NCBI RefSeq assembly: GCF_016461825.1
Contig: NZ_JAEMNU010000134.1
Span: 5,159-69,158, forward strand
From: Rugamonas violacea
GTDB taxonomy: Bacteria > Pseudomonadota > Gammaproteobacteria > Burkholderiales > Burkholderiaceae_D
Direction of reading: 5' to 3'
Length of the DNA stretch: 64,000 bases
How positions within the stretch are numbered: the stretch's first letter is position 1; each line of letters begins with the position of its first letter. Under the pieces are notes generated by a model. That model was not told the DNA's origin, ran no database searches, and saw nothing but the letters and a program-made list of their open reading frames with translations. The position numbers and the translations under genes are program-made. Shown here piece by piece: positions 9,047 to 16,220 of this stretch.

Positions 9047-9721
9047 ATGAGCAGCGTGCCCCCGCCATCGCCGCCGGCCGGTATCGTGCCGCCGAGCCCC
9101 GTCGCCAGTCCGCTCAACGGTCAGGTGGAAAGCCATACGCCGCAAGGCGCGCTGGCCAGCCGCGCCCAGTTCGTCGGCGGTTTGTTGGACGGTTTGCTGG
9201 TGCTGTACGACGAGATGCAGCGGCCGAGCCAGCGCGCGCTGTACCGGCGCGGCCTGCAGCACGGCAGGACGCAGTTGTTCGGCGACGGCCACCTGCTGGC
9301 CGAGGTCCAATACTGCGACGGCCTGCGCGAGGGCCTGAGCTGCACCTACGACGACGCGGAGCAGATCAGCAGCAAGGTGCAGTACGTCGCCGGCCGCCAG
9401 CACGGCGCCGCCAGCTACTACTATCCCGACGGCGCGCTGGCGCGCAGCGCGCAATTCTTCAACGGCCTGGCGCACGGCGAGCAGCGCGATTACAGCCCGG
9501 CCGGCAAGCTGCTGATGGTGACGCCTTACGTCAACGGCAAGCGCCACGGCGCGCAAACGCGTTTCCATCTGAACGGCGCGCGCCAGGAGGTGATTCATTT
9601 CAAGGACGGCAAGCCGGTGGGCGAGCCGGTTCTGTATAACGAACAGGGCGAGCCGATCGGCGCCGCGTCGGCCGGCGAGCCGCCGCGCCGATCGCTGCTG
9701 GCGCGTCTGATCGAAGGCTAG
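9047..9721 (+). CDS. MORN-repeat-variant protein, probable T6SS accessory or immunity
   Basis: The 224-aa protein consists of repeated units of the MORN-variant type (for example YVAGRQHGAASYYYPDGAL, FFNGLAHGEQRDYSPAGKL, YVNGKRHGAQTRFHLNGAR), each ~20-22 residues. Such proteins are usually annotated as MORN-repeat variants or YwqK-type antitoxin-like proteins and often sit beside VgrG. No signal peptide is visible; the N-terminus is Pro-rich. The ATG is 1 bp after the vgrG stop, so it is cotranslated with vgrG. I infer an adaptor or immunity role for the DUF4157 effector two genes downstream; the sequence does not prove it. Confidence 0.75.
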   Translation: MSSVPPPSPPAGIVPPSPVASPLNGQVESHTPQGALASRAQFVGGLLDGLLVLYDEMQRPSQRALYRRGLQHGRTQLFGDGHLLAEVQYCDGLREGLSCTYDDAEQISSKVQYVAGRQHGAASYYYPDGALARSAQFFNGLAHGEQRDYSPAGKLLMVTPYVNGKRHGAQTRFHLNGARQEVIHFKDGKPVGEPVLYNEQGEPIGAASAGEPPRRSLLARLIEG

Positions 9722-9730
9722 GAGCAAAAA

Positions 9731-9973
9731 ATGGAATATCGATTTTCATTCAACAAACGCATGCTGGTCTGGCTGGGCGTGGCGCAGTTCCTGCTGTTGG
9801 CGCTGTGCTTCGCGATAGGGCTGGTGTCGGGACAGTATCGCAGCCACCAGGCGGCAGCGGCGCTGCCGTCCGCGCCGGCGACCACGTCGCCACATTCGCC
9901 GGCGACACCGCCGCAGGCCCAGGCGTCGGGCAAGATCAAGAGCGGCGGCATCGCGCTCAACGAGGGAGAGTGA
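9731..9973 (+). CDS. Small single-pass membrane protein of the vgrG operon
   Basis: This 80-aa protein has one N-terminal membrane segment (about residues 12-32, MLVWLGVAQFLLLALCFAIG) followed by a Pro/Ala-rich ~45-residue tail. TAGGAG just upstream gives a good ribosome site. It is separated by 9 bp from the MORN gene and by 1 bp from the DUF4157 gene, so the four genes vgrG-MORN-TM-effector form a single translation unit. I do not recognise the family. An inner-membrane immunity or anchoring role is possible from context alone. Confidence 0.7.
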   Translation: MEYRFSFNKRMLVWLGVAQFLLLALCFAIGLVSGQYRSHQAAAALPSAPATTSPHSPATPPQAQASGKIKSGGIALNEGE

Positions 9974-9974
9974 C

Positions 9975-10982
9975 ATGGCCAATTCAAGGGGTGTACTGAT
10001 TCAAGCGCATTTTGTACACGGCATCGTCGGCGCGCCGTCCTCCGGCGCGCGGTCCGGCGCCGTGCAGCGCCGCGCCGACGCCAACATCATACCGCTCGCC
10101 GCCGGCCAACTGCAGCTGGCCGGCAGCGTCGGCCGCGCCCTGCCGGACTCGGTGCAGCGCAAGATGGAGGCCTTCTTCAAGGCCGATTTTTCCGACGTGC
10201 GCATCTACCAGGGACCGCAGGCCCAGTCGATCGGCGCGCACGCCTTCACGATGGGATCGAGCATTTACTTCGCGCCGGGCCAGTATTCACCGGACACGGC
10301 GCGCGGCCAGCAACTGCTGGGCCATGAGCTGACCCACGTGCTGCAGCAGCGCGCCGGCCGGGTGCGCGCGCCGCAGGGCGGCGGCACGGTGGTGGTCAAC
10401 GATCACGGGCTGGAGGCCGAAGCGGACCGCATGGGCAGCCGCGCGGCCGCGTTTCGTCTGCCGCCGGTGCAGGCCAAACTGGCGCCGCCCGGCATGCCGC
10501 AGCGCGCCCAGCAGGCGGTGGCCTTGCAGGCGCGCCAGGCCGGCCACAAGTTGGTGATCGGCGCGTACATGCACCAGGGCGCGGCCGGCGCCGGCGCCCC
10601 GCCCGACTTGGCCGGCCACGCCTTCGTTTCGCTGCAGGGGCCGGCCGGCGGCCGTCAGACCTGGGGCTTCTCGCCGGAGAACTACAGCCGCTACGACCCG
10701 CGCAAGGATCTGGGCAAGCTGCGCGCCGGCGTGCCCGGCGTGGTGCACCGCGACGACCAGGCCTTCTCCAAGCCGGGCGTGAAGACGCGCAGCTATGCGC
10801 TCAGCCCGGCCCAGGCCAAGGCGGCGATGGCCAAGATCGACGAATACCGCACGCGCCACTACAGCTTCAGCGCGCAGTCGCGCCAGTGCACCACCTTCGC
10901 CAGCGACGTGCTGCGCGCCGCCAACGTGGCCGGCGCGCCGGCCAGCCGCATGGCGCCGGCGGATTTCTACCGCAAGATTTGA
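9975..10982 (+). CDS. DUF4157 (HExxH) protein with permuted papain-like C-terminal domain; probable secreted effector
   Basis: The 335-aa protein has two visible parts. Residues ~50-160 match DUF4157 (the eCIS-core type): LPDSVQRKMEAFFKADFSDVRIY, then HELTH at 117-121. Residues ~190-335 look like a permuted NlpC/P60- or YiiX-type papain fold: the conserved His comes first (GHAFVSL, H215), then WGFSPE, and the candidate nucleophile comes last (C305 in SRQCTTFASDVLRAAN). The linker contains QAKLAP (166-171). DUF4157 proteins are typical cargo of contractile injection systems; here the gene closes a vgrG operon, so T6SS delivery is inferred. A predicted amidase or lipid hydrolase activity rests only on the motif order. 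Confidence 0.8.
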   Translation: MANSRGVLIQAHFVHGIVGAPSSGARSGAVQRRADANIIPLAAGQLQLAGSVGRALPDSVQRKMEAFFKADFSDVRIYQGPQAQSIGAHAFTMGSSIYFAPGQYSPDTARGQQLLGHELTHVLQQRAGRVRAPQGGGTVVVNDHGLEAEADRMGSRAAAFRLPPVQAKLAPPGMPQRAQQAVALQARQAGHKLVIGAYMHQGAAGAGAPPDLAGHAFVSLQGPAGGRQTWGFSPENYSRYDPRKDLGKLRAGVPGVVHRDDQAFSKPGVKTRSYALSPAQAKAAMAKIDEYRTRHYSFSAQSRQCTTFASDVLRAANVAGAPASRMAPADFYRKI

Positions 10983-11014
10983 GTCTGCCTAGAGTTGCGC
11001 GCGGTCGATGTCAA

Positions 11015-11040
11015 AGGGAGGCCGCAAGTCCGGCCTCCCT
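11015..11040. terminator. Hairpin terminator between convergent genes
   Basis: AGGGAGGCC (11015-11023) pairs perfectly with GGCCTCCCT (11032-11040) around an 8-nt loop. It lies 32 bp after the DUF4157 effector stop and abuts the stop codon of the converging gene. There is no long T-run on the plus strand, so it may serve either direction weakly. Confidence 0.6.
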
Positions 11041-11666
11041 CATTTGACGACGATGCGGGCCCAGACATAGGTGACGGATGCGCCGGCATACGGCAGCAGC
11101 GCAATTTGGGCGACCGATAGCGCAGTATTTTTTTCGACATGGCCAATCTTGAAAAGAGCCTCTTTTTCTTTTTTATAGCCTTCCGGCGGCGTATCGCTGC
11201 ATTCTTTTTTGCTTAGATATTCGGCGTCGATCAAAGACATCTCGTTCAACGTTACTAGTGCGTCGCCTCGCTGCGGGTAGGACGAATGGCGGTAAATATC
11301 GCTGTACTTGAAACGGAGCAGCGTATAACGGGCGCTCTTGACATCGTAACTGCCCAAGTAGACCCAGGCGAAACTGCAGTCCACGCCGGCCGCCGGAACG
11401 ATTTTCCCCTTCGGCATATTACCCTCCGACGCTTTACCGATGGACGCGCCGTACGCGAGCACGCCAACCATCAAGACGAGAAATACAGACATTTTCGCGG
11501 CGACCGGAGCATTCCAAAAGAAGTAGGCGGCGATGAGCGAAATACAGATGATCGACAAGGCCAGAATTCCCAATGGACTCGCGGATGCCTGTTGAATAAT
11601 GGACGGTAAAGTCTCGACGAATTTCAAGATGAGCTCCAGCAAGCCCTCGTGCGCGATATTGGACAT
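11040..11666 (-). CDS. Hypothetical membrane protein, two N-terminal TM segments
   Basis: This 208-aa protein has two membrane segments at about residues 32-52 and 57-76, and an extracytoplasmic or cytoplasmic soluble part of ~130 residues rich in Tyr and Lys (YLGSYDVKSARYTLLRFKY, KKECSDTPPEGYKKEKEA). AAAAGGAAAACA precedes ATG 11666. Its base composition is visibly more A+T-rich than the T6SS genes beside it, which suggests horizontal acquisition. It is transcribed toward the T6SS effector operon. I do not recognise the family; an orphan immunity protein is one possibility. Confidence 0.65.
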   Translation of the reverse strand: MSNIAHEGLLELILKFVETLPSIIQQASASPLGILALSIICISLIAAYFFWNAPVAAKMSVFLVLMVGVLAYGASIGKASEGNMPKGKIVPAAGVDCSFAWVYLGSYDVKSARYTLLRFKYSDIYRHSSYPQRGDALVTLNEMSLIDAEYLSKKECSDTPPEGYKKEKEALFKIGHVEKNTALSVAQIALLPYAGASVTYVWARIVVK

Positions 11667-11703
11667 TGTTTTCCTTTTCTATCCAGATAAATCCGTTTTC
11701 GAA

Positions 11704-11766
11704 CACCGCCGGGGTCAACAAACACCGCCGGGGTCCACCGCCGGGGTCAGCACCGCCGGGGTCAGT
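11704..11766. repeat. Short near-tandem repeats, unit CACCGCCGGGGTC
   Basis: Four copies of CACCGCCGGGGTC or its core occur within 65 bp, with spacers of 0-6 bp. The last copy runs straight into the left arm of the inverted repeat described next. They lie just upstream of the 11040-11666 gene, so they could be part of its 5' region, but I see no promoter signature in them. Confidence 0.8.
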
Positions 11767-11856
11767 GCCGACATTCGTACACGAACCCAGCATTAAAAAG
11801 TTCGGCGGAAAGGCTAGGGATGAGGTCGTGTCCGAATGTCGGCACTGACCCCGGCG
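11754..11856. repeat. Palindromic (REPIN/MITE-like) element with 24-bp perfect inverted arms
   Basis: Positions 11754-11777 (CGCCGGGGTCAGTGCCGACA plus TTCG) are the exact reverse complement of 11833-11856. The similarity continues imperfectly inward (tacacgaaccc against gacacgacctc). The 55-bp centre has no ORF. The 103-bp structure sits between two divergently arranged genes. Its form is that of a REPIN or short non-autonomous element; no transposase is in the window. Confidence 0.8.
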
Positions 11857-11924
11857 TTCCTTACCCCGGGGTTTTGATACTACGCTTGGACTCTTGACCA
11901 TGCGTTGCTTCCTTGGCTGCTTTG

Positions 11925-12788
11925 CTATTTTCGTTTGGAGAGCTCGGCGACGCGGCGCAGTTGTTCGCCGATCGGCGCCATGTCGGCGCTGAGCTTGGTT
12001 TGCACGGTGGCCAACTGCTTGCCCAGCGCGGCCAGCGATTTGTTCAGGTTGTCGTTCATCTCCTTTTGCAGCGCGCCGTTCTGCACGGCGCGCGCGCCGC
12101 TTTGGTCGAGCGCGCGTTTGCCCTGCGCCGCCAGCTGCGACTCGAAGTCGCTCAGTTGTTGGCGCAGCTGCGCCAGCGCCTCGGCGGACTGTTGCAGCGC
12201 CAGCTCCTGCCGTTGCGCCGCCGTCTCCAATCCTTCCTGGCGCGGACCGATGATCTCCAGACCCTGACGCAGTTGTGCACCGATGCCGGCCAGCGCCGTG
12301 CTGTCGGCCAGCAGTTCGCGGAAGGCCTGGGTGCCGCGCTCGACCTGCTCGGCCAGGCGCCGCGTGTGGTGCATGGTCTCCATCTGTTCGTTGCGCTGCT
12401 TGTCGTGCAGATCGAGATTGACGGCCACCATGTCGGACAAGGTGCGTAGCTGCAGGTTGAACTGCGCGACGATGCGTTGGTTGAAGTCGGCGATGACTTC
12501 GCCGAGCGCGGCGGCCAGCTGCTCCAGGCTGTGCTGGCTCAGCTGCTCGCCAAGGGCGAGGAAGTCGGCACGCAGCGCGTCGGCGGCGGCCAGTTGCGCC
12601 GCGTTGAAGGCGTGCTGGTTGCTGGTGTGGCGGTCGATTTGTTGGGTGAGTTGGATTTGCAGCGCGAGCAGGGTGCTGCTCTGCTGGGCCGACAGCGTCA
12701 GGCACTGGCGCTGGAAGCGCCACAGCGCCAAGCCAAGGCCGATCAGCACGATCATGGTCAGGACGGCGATAGCATTGGCTAGGCTCAT
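11925..12788 (-). CDS. Membrane-anchored coiled-coil protein, unknown function
   Basis: The 287-aa product has one N-terminal membrane segment (residues ~6-24, AIAVLTMIVLIGLGLALWRF) followed by ~250 residues of Gln/Ala/Leu-rich helical sequence with heptad-like spacing and almost no Gly or Pro, indicating a long coiled coil. It resembles RmuC-type or methyl-accepting-protein stalks in composition, but no RmuC nuclease or signalling domain follows. No partner gene is evident: the upstream neighbour is the OprB-like porin on the same strand, 213 bp away. Confidence 0.65.
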   Translation of the reverse strand: MSLANAIAVLTMIVLIGLGLALWRFQRQCLTLSAQQSSTLLALQIQLTQQIDRHTSNQHAFNAAQLAAADALRADFLALGEQLSQHSLEQLAAALGEVIADFNQRIVAQFNLQLRTLSDMVAVNLDLHDKQRNEQMETMHHTRRLAEQVERGTQAFRELLADSTALAGIGAQLRQGLEIIGPRQEGLETAAQRQELALQQSAEALAQLRQQLSDFESQLAAQGKRALDQSGARAVQNGALQKEMNDNLNKSLAALGKQLATVQTKLSADMAPIGEQLRRVAELSKRK

Positions 12789-12949
12789 TGACGATCTTTC
12801 TGCAAGTCGGTGCGGCGGCGTTGTGTGTGCCGTCTTGCCGCATAGCGCCGCTGTGGCGGGCGCTGGGGGAGCTGTCTATTTTAAGGCTGTCTTGTCAATT
12901 TTGCCAGCCTTGCCGCCAGCTTGTGCGAGCGGATCGCACACGCCCGACG

Positions 12950-12966
12950 GCGCCCGTTGCGGGCGC
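12950..12966 (-). terminator. Hairpin downstream of the porin gene
   Basis: GCGCCCG (12950-12956) and CGGGCGC (12960-12966) form a perfect 7-bp stem with a 3-nt TTG loop, 35 bp beyond the porin stop codon on the minus strand. There is no strong U-tract, so it is only a possible terminator. Confidence 0.4.
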
Positions 12967-13001
12967 GCGTCGGCGGGCGCACTGGCGCGTGGAACTGCGG
13001 C

Positions 13002-14333
13002 TTAGAACTCGGCGTGCAGGCGCATGGCGTAGATGTTCACCGGACCGCGCGCGCGGTTGTAGGCCGGGTTGTTGGCACGCTGTAGATCGAGGCTCAGGCT
13101 GAGGTGCTGGTTCAAATGCGCCGAGTAGTAGGCTTCGACGATTTTCTCGGCACCGTAGCTAAGGCCACCGTCGCCGATCAGGATGCCGATGCCGCCCTGG
13201 CTGAAGTAGCCGCGCGCGGCGTGCGACAGGCCGTTGGCGACGGCGGCCACGCCGACGCTGTCCTGCGGCCGGCCCCAGCGCGCGCCGCCGACCACGGCGC
13301 CCAGCGACAGCGAGCGGTTGATCTCGGTGAACTCGTAGGCCTCCTTGCCGCCGTCGTTGACGCTGGCGCGGGCGAACAGGCCGACGTCGCCGTCCAGTTC
13401 CTGCTCCAGGTTGAGCGCCACGCCGCTGCGCCAGGCGCTGCGGCGCACCTGCGCCAGGTCCGGCACGCCGCCGTCGCGCCGGGCCAGCCGCACGGCGTCG
13501 TCGTAGCGCGCCATGTTGGCGTGGTTGGCGAAGCCGAGCAGCTTGATTTTGCCGGGGTGCTCGCGCCATTGGTAGCGTTGTTCCAGTTCGGCCACCAGCA
13601 TGTAGGCCTTGCTGTCGACGCTGGTGATCTTGCCGTTCGGTTCACTCGACAGCTGGAACAGGCCGGCGCGCGCGCTGCGCGTGCCCCGGTTCCATTCCGC
13701 CGCCAGGCCGTAGCTGAAGCCCCAGGCGTCGGCGGCGTAGTCGAAGGCGCCGGCGTCGATCACCGACCAGTTGAGGAAATCGCCGCGCGGGTCGTGGGCG
13801 TAGCGGTTGCCGTCAAAGATGTCGGTGACGGAGAATTTGCCGAAGGTGACGGTGACATTGTCGCTGGCCTGGCTGCCGGCCAGCACGTTGGCGCCGCCGG
13901 CCAGCGCCTCGCGCTCCTCGCCGAGGGCGAACACGCTGCGCACGAAGGCGCGCGGCAGGCGCAGATAGGGCGTGTTGGCGCCGACCTTGTAGGCCTCGCC
14001 GCTGGGGAAGCCGGCCATGCCGACGGTGTTGGACAGGCCGAAGCCCTGGTCGATCTCCGGATTGATCCACAGCTCGGTGTTGCTGGCCAGGCGCAGGCCG
14101 GCGTACAGCGTGAGGTCGGTGGTCTGCTCGGTGCGGCCGTGGCCGTCCAGGCTGTTCTGGCCCTGGTAGGGCGCGTCGAAGCCGGAGTGTTTTTGCGTGA
14201 CGTTGGTCAGTTGGCCGTGCAGCGCCCAGGTTTGCGGCGCGATGGTTTCGTCGGCGGCGGCGTGGCCGGCGGCGCCCAGCAGGCCGGCGGCCAGCTGCAG
14301 CATCAGTGGGGTGGTGTATTTTTTGCGGGTCAT
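13002..14333 (-). CDS. OprB-family carbohydrate-selective-type porin
   Basis: This is an outer-membrane beta-barrel of 443 aa with a signal peptide (cleavage near AAGHAAADE, residue ~27). The body alternates short beta strands with Gly-rich turns and ends in a terminal Phe (MRLHAEF), the usual outer-membrane assembly signal. Sequence blocks such as ELWINPEIDQGFGLSNTVGM, RLPRAFVRSVFALG and DIFDGNRYAHDPRGDFLNWS belong to the OprB family. It follows the Nramp gene by 31 bp on the same strand, so the likely substrate here is linked to metal uptake rather than sugar; that is an inference from the gene pairing. Confidence 0.85.
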   Translation of the reverse strand: MTRKKYTTPLMLQLAAGLLGAAGHAAADETIAPQTWALHGQLTNVTQKHSGFDAPYQGQNSLDGHGRTEQTTDLTLYAGLRLASNTELWINPEIDQGFGLSNTVGMAGFPSGEAYKVGANTPYLRLPRAFVRSVFALGEEREALAGGANVLAGSQASDNVTVTFGKFSVTDIFDGNRYAHDPRGDFLNWSVIDAGAFDYAADAWGFSYGLAAEWNRGTRSARAGLFQLSSEPNGKITSVDSKAYMLVAELEQRYQWREHPGKIKLLGFANHANMARYDDAVRLARRDGGVPDLAQVRRSAWRSGVALNLEQELDGDVGLFARASVNDGGKEAYEFTEINRSLSLGAVVGGARWGRPQDSVGVAAVANGLSHAARGYFSQGGIGILIGDGGLSYGAEKIVEAYYSAHLNQHLSLSLDLQRANNPAYNRARGPVNIYAMRLHAEF

Positions 14334-14364
14334 CGGGTGTGGTCCTTTCTGATGGTGTTCTGTT

Positions 14365-15666
14365 TTAGCCTTGGCCCAGCGTGGCGAACATGGCGACCAC
14401 GGCCAGCGCCATGGCGCCGGTGGCCAGCCAGCCCAGCCACTTCAGGCGGCGGGTGATGACGAAGCGGCCCATGACGGCGACGCGCGCGCTCATCAACATC
14501 ATCACGGCCATGATCGGCACCGAGATCACGCCGTTGACCACGGCGCTCCAGTACAGCGCCTTGATCGGATCGATCGGCATGAAGCCGAGCGCCACGCCGG
14601 CCAGGGTGGAGACGGCGATGATGGCGTAGAAGCGCTTGGCCATGGCCGGCTTGTGCTCCAGGCCCTTTTTCCAGTCGAAGGCGCCGGCCATGGCGTAGGC
14701 GGCCGAGCCGGCCAGCACCGGCACGGCCAGCAGGCCGGTGCCGATGATGCCGGCGGCGAACAGCAGGAAGGCGAACTCGCCGGCGATCGGACGCAGCGCC
14801 GTGGCGGCGTCGGCCGAGGTCTGGATGGTGTCGATGCCGTGCGCGTGCAAGGTCACGGCGGTGGTCAGGATGATGAAGAAGGCCACCAGGTTGGAGAAGC
14901 CCATGCCCAGCGCGGTGTCGATGCGAATGCGGCGGAAGCCGGCGCGGGCCTGCTCGGGCGCCTCGATCAGCGGCTGGCGGCCGGGCGTGGCCTGCATCTC
15001 TTCGACTTCCTGCGAGGCCTGCCAGAAGAACAGGTAGGGGCTGATGGTGGTGCCGAACACGGCGACCACGGTGGTGATGGTGGCGGCGTTCCACTCCAGC
15101 TTGGGCGCGATCAGGGCCAGGCCGACCTGCGGCCAGGAGATCTGCACGGCGAACGCCACGCCGACATAGGCCAGCAGGCCGAGAGTCAGCCATTTGAGCA
15201 GGCGCACGTAGCGGCTGTAGGGTACGAACACCTGCAGCAGCAGCGAGACGATGCCGAAGCCGGCGGCGTACAGGTGGGCCGGGCCGCCGGCCAGCAGGGC
15301 CAGCGCGTCGCCCATGGCGGCGACGTCGGCGGCGATGTTGATGGTGTTGGCCGCCAACAGCAGGCCGACAATGGCGTACAGCAGGGCGCGCGGGTAGTGC
15401 AGGCGGATGTTCCCGGCCAGCCCCTTGCCGGTGACGCGGCCGATGCGCGCGCTGATGATCTGGATGCCGACCATCAGCGGGTAGGTGAAGAACATGGTCC
15501 ACAGCAGGTTCAGGCCGAACTGGGCGCCGGCCTGCGAATAGGTGGCGATGCCGCTCGGGTCGTCGTCGGCGGCGCCGGTGATCAGGCCGGGGCCGAGTTT
15601 TTTCAGCCAGCTGCGCAGGGGACGGGCGGCCGTCAAGCCGGCGAAGGGGAGGAACGATTTTTGCAT
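14365..15666 (-). CDS. Nramp-family divalent metal transporter with atypical metal-site motifs
   Basis: This is an inner-membrane transporter of 433 aa with ~11 membrane segments. The first segment reads GAADDDPSGIATYSQAGAQF, where canonical MntH/Nramp has DPGN. The segment expected to carry the MPH motif reads GTTISPYLFFWQASQEVEE, with no Met or His at the metal-binding positions. From family knowledge these residues set Mn2+/Fe2+ selectivity, so the substrate should not be assumed to be Mn2+. It is the first gene of an operon with the OprB-like porin. Confidence 0.85.
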   Translation of the reverse strand: MQKSFLPFAGLTAARPLRSWLKKLGPGLITGAADDDPSGIATYSQAGAQFGLNLLWTMFFTYPLMVGIQIISARIGRVTGKGLAGNIRLHYPRALLYAIVGLLLAANTINIAADVAAMGDALALLAGGPAHLYAAGFGIVSLLLQVFVPYSRYVRLLKWLTLGLLAYVGVAFAVQISWPQVGLALIAPKLEWNAATITTVVAVFGTTISPYLFFWQASQEVEEMQATPGRQPLIEAPEQARAGFRRIRIDTALGMGFSNLVAFFIILTTAVTLHAHGIDTIQTSADAATALRPIAGEFAFLLFAAGIIGTGLLAVPVLAGSAAYAMAGAFDWKKGLEHKPAMAKRFYAIIAVSTLAGVALGFMPIDPIKALYWSAVVNGVISVPIMAVMMLMSARVAVMGRFVITRRLKWLGWLATGAMALAVVAMFATLGQG

Positions 15667-16161
15667 ACTAATTCTCGCTACAAGGGATGGCCGAGGCGCA
15701 TCCGGTCGTGATCAAGCGCCCGTCGGTAAGGACGGGCACGACGTGTTTGACTTGTGGCGTAGTGATACTGACGAACGACGCTTGCATCCTGACAGCCCAT
15801 CGTGACGCCTTGGTGACAAGGCGCGCGGCCACGCGACACGCGCACGGCAAAACCGGCGCGCCAAGGCGCGGGCCACGAGGGGCGAAACCAGGAGTGAGAA
15901 CTTGCAGCATCAGCGGGGCGGAAGTACTCCGGCCCGGTGGGACGCCATCATCCGCGAGGAGCAAGATGACGGCAGAAGAAGGGTTCTGCGTTTATCTTGT
16001 TCCGGCGGTGCCAGCTAGGCGCTGGCCACTACAATCACCTGAACAACTGCCCATGACGGGGCTCCATAAAATGAAAACATCGTGAATGTAAGTGTTTGGC
16101 CCGGCAAAGTCAATCCGTAAAACCCTGATGGCGATCTTCGGCAGGTGGTTGGGTCGCGCTT
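15667..16161. other. Gene-free region; structured 5' leader of the Nramp gene
   Basis: No convincing gene is present in these ~500 bp. On the minus strand, upstream of the Nramp start, two perfect hairpins are visible: GCCCGTC/GACGGGC at 15718-15737 (6-nt loop) and CGCCTTG/CAAGGCG at 15808-15825 (4-nt loop), with further GC-rich self-complementary stretches to ~15880. I compared it by eye with the yybP-ykoY (Mn2+) and M-box consensus and did not find their conserved cores, so no riboswitch is called. Confidence 0.4.
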
Positions 16162-16184
16162 AACATTCATTTTAAATACATGTT
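16162..16184. promoter_or_regulatory. NsrR-type operator upstream of hmp
   Basis: The sequence is an 11-1-11 dyad, AACATTCATTT-T-AAATACATGTT, with 9 of 11 positions symmetrical. It closely resembles the enterobacterial NsrR consensus (AAGATGCATTT-T-AAATGCATCTT). It lies 37 bp upstream of the hmp start. An NsrR homologue is encoded at 36057-36539, which supports NO-responsive repression. Confidence 0.75.
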
Positions 16185-16220
16185 AAGATGTGTTCCTCCA
16201 CATATGAAAGGAAGCACGCC

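Noticed and set aside
15667-16000. Possible Mn2+ (yybP-ykoY) or Mg2+ riboswitch upstream of the Nramp gene
   Set aside because: Hairpins are present, but I could not find the conserved riboswitch core sequences by eye, and the Nramp motifs do not support Mn2+ specificity.
15687-16085. Plus-strand ORF of 132 codons in the gap between the Nramp gene and hmp
   Set aside because: Composition looks random (Arg/Ala/Pro-rich), no ribosome site, no recognisable family, and it overlaps a structured leader.
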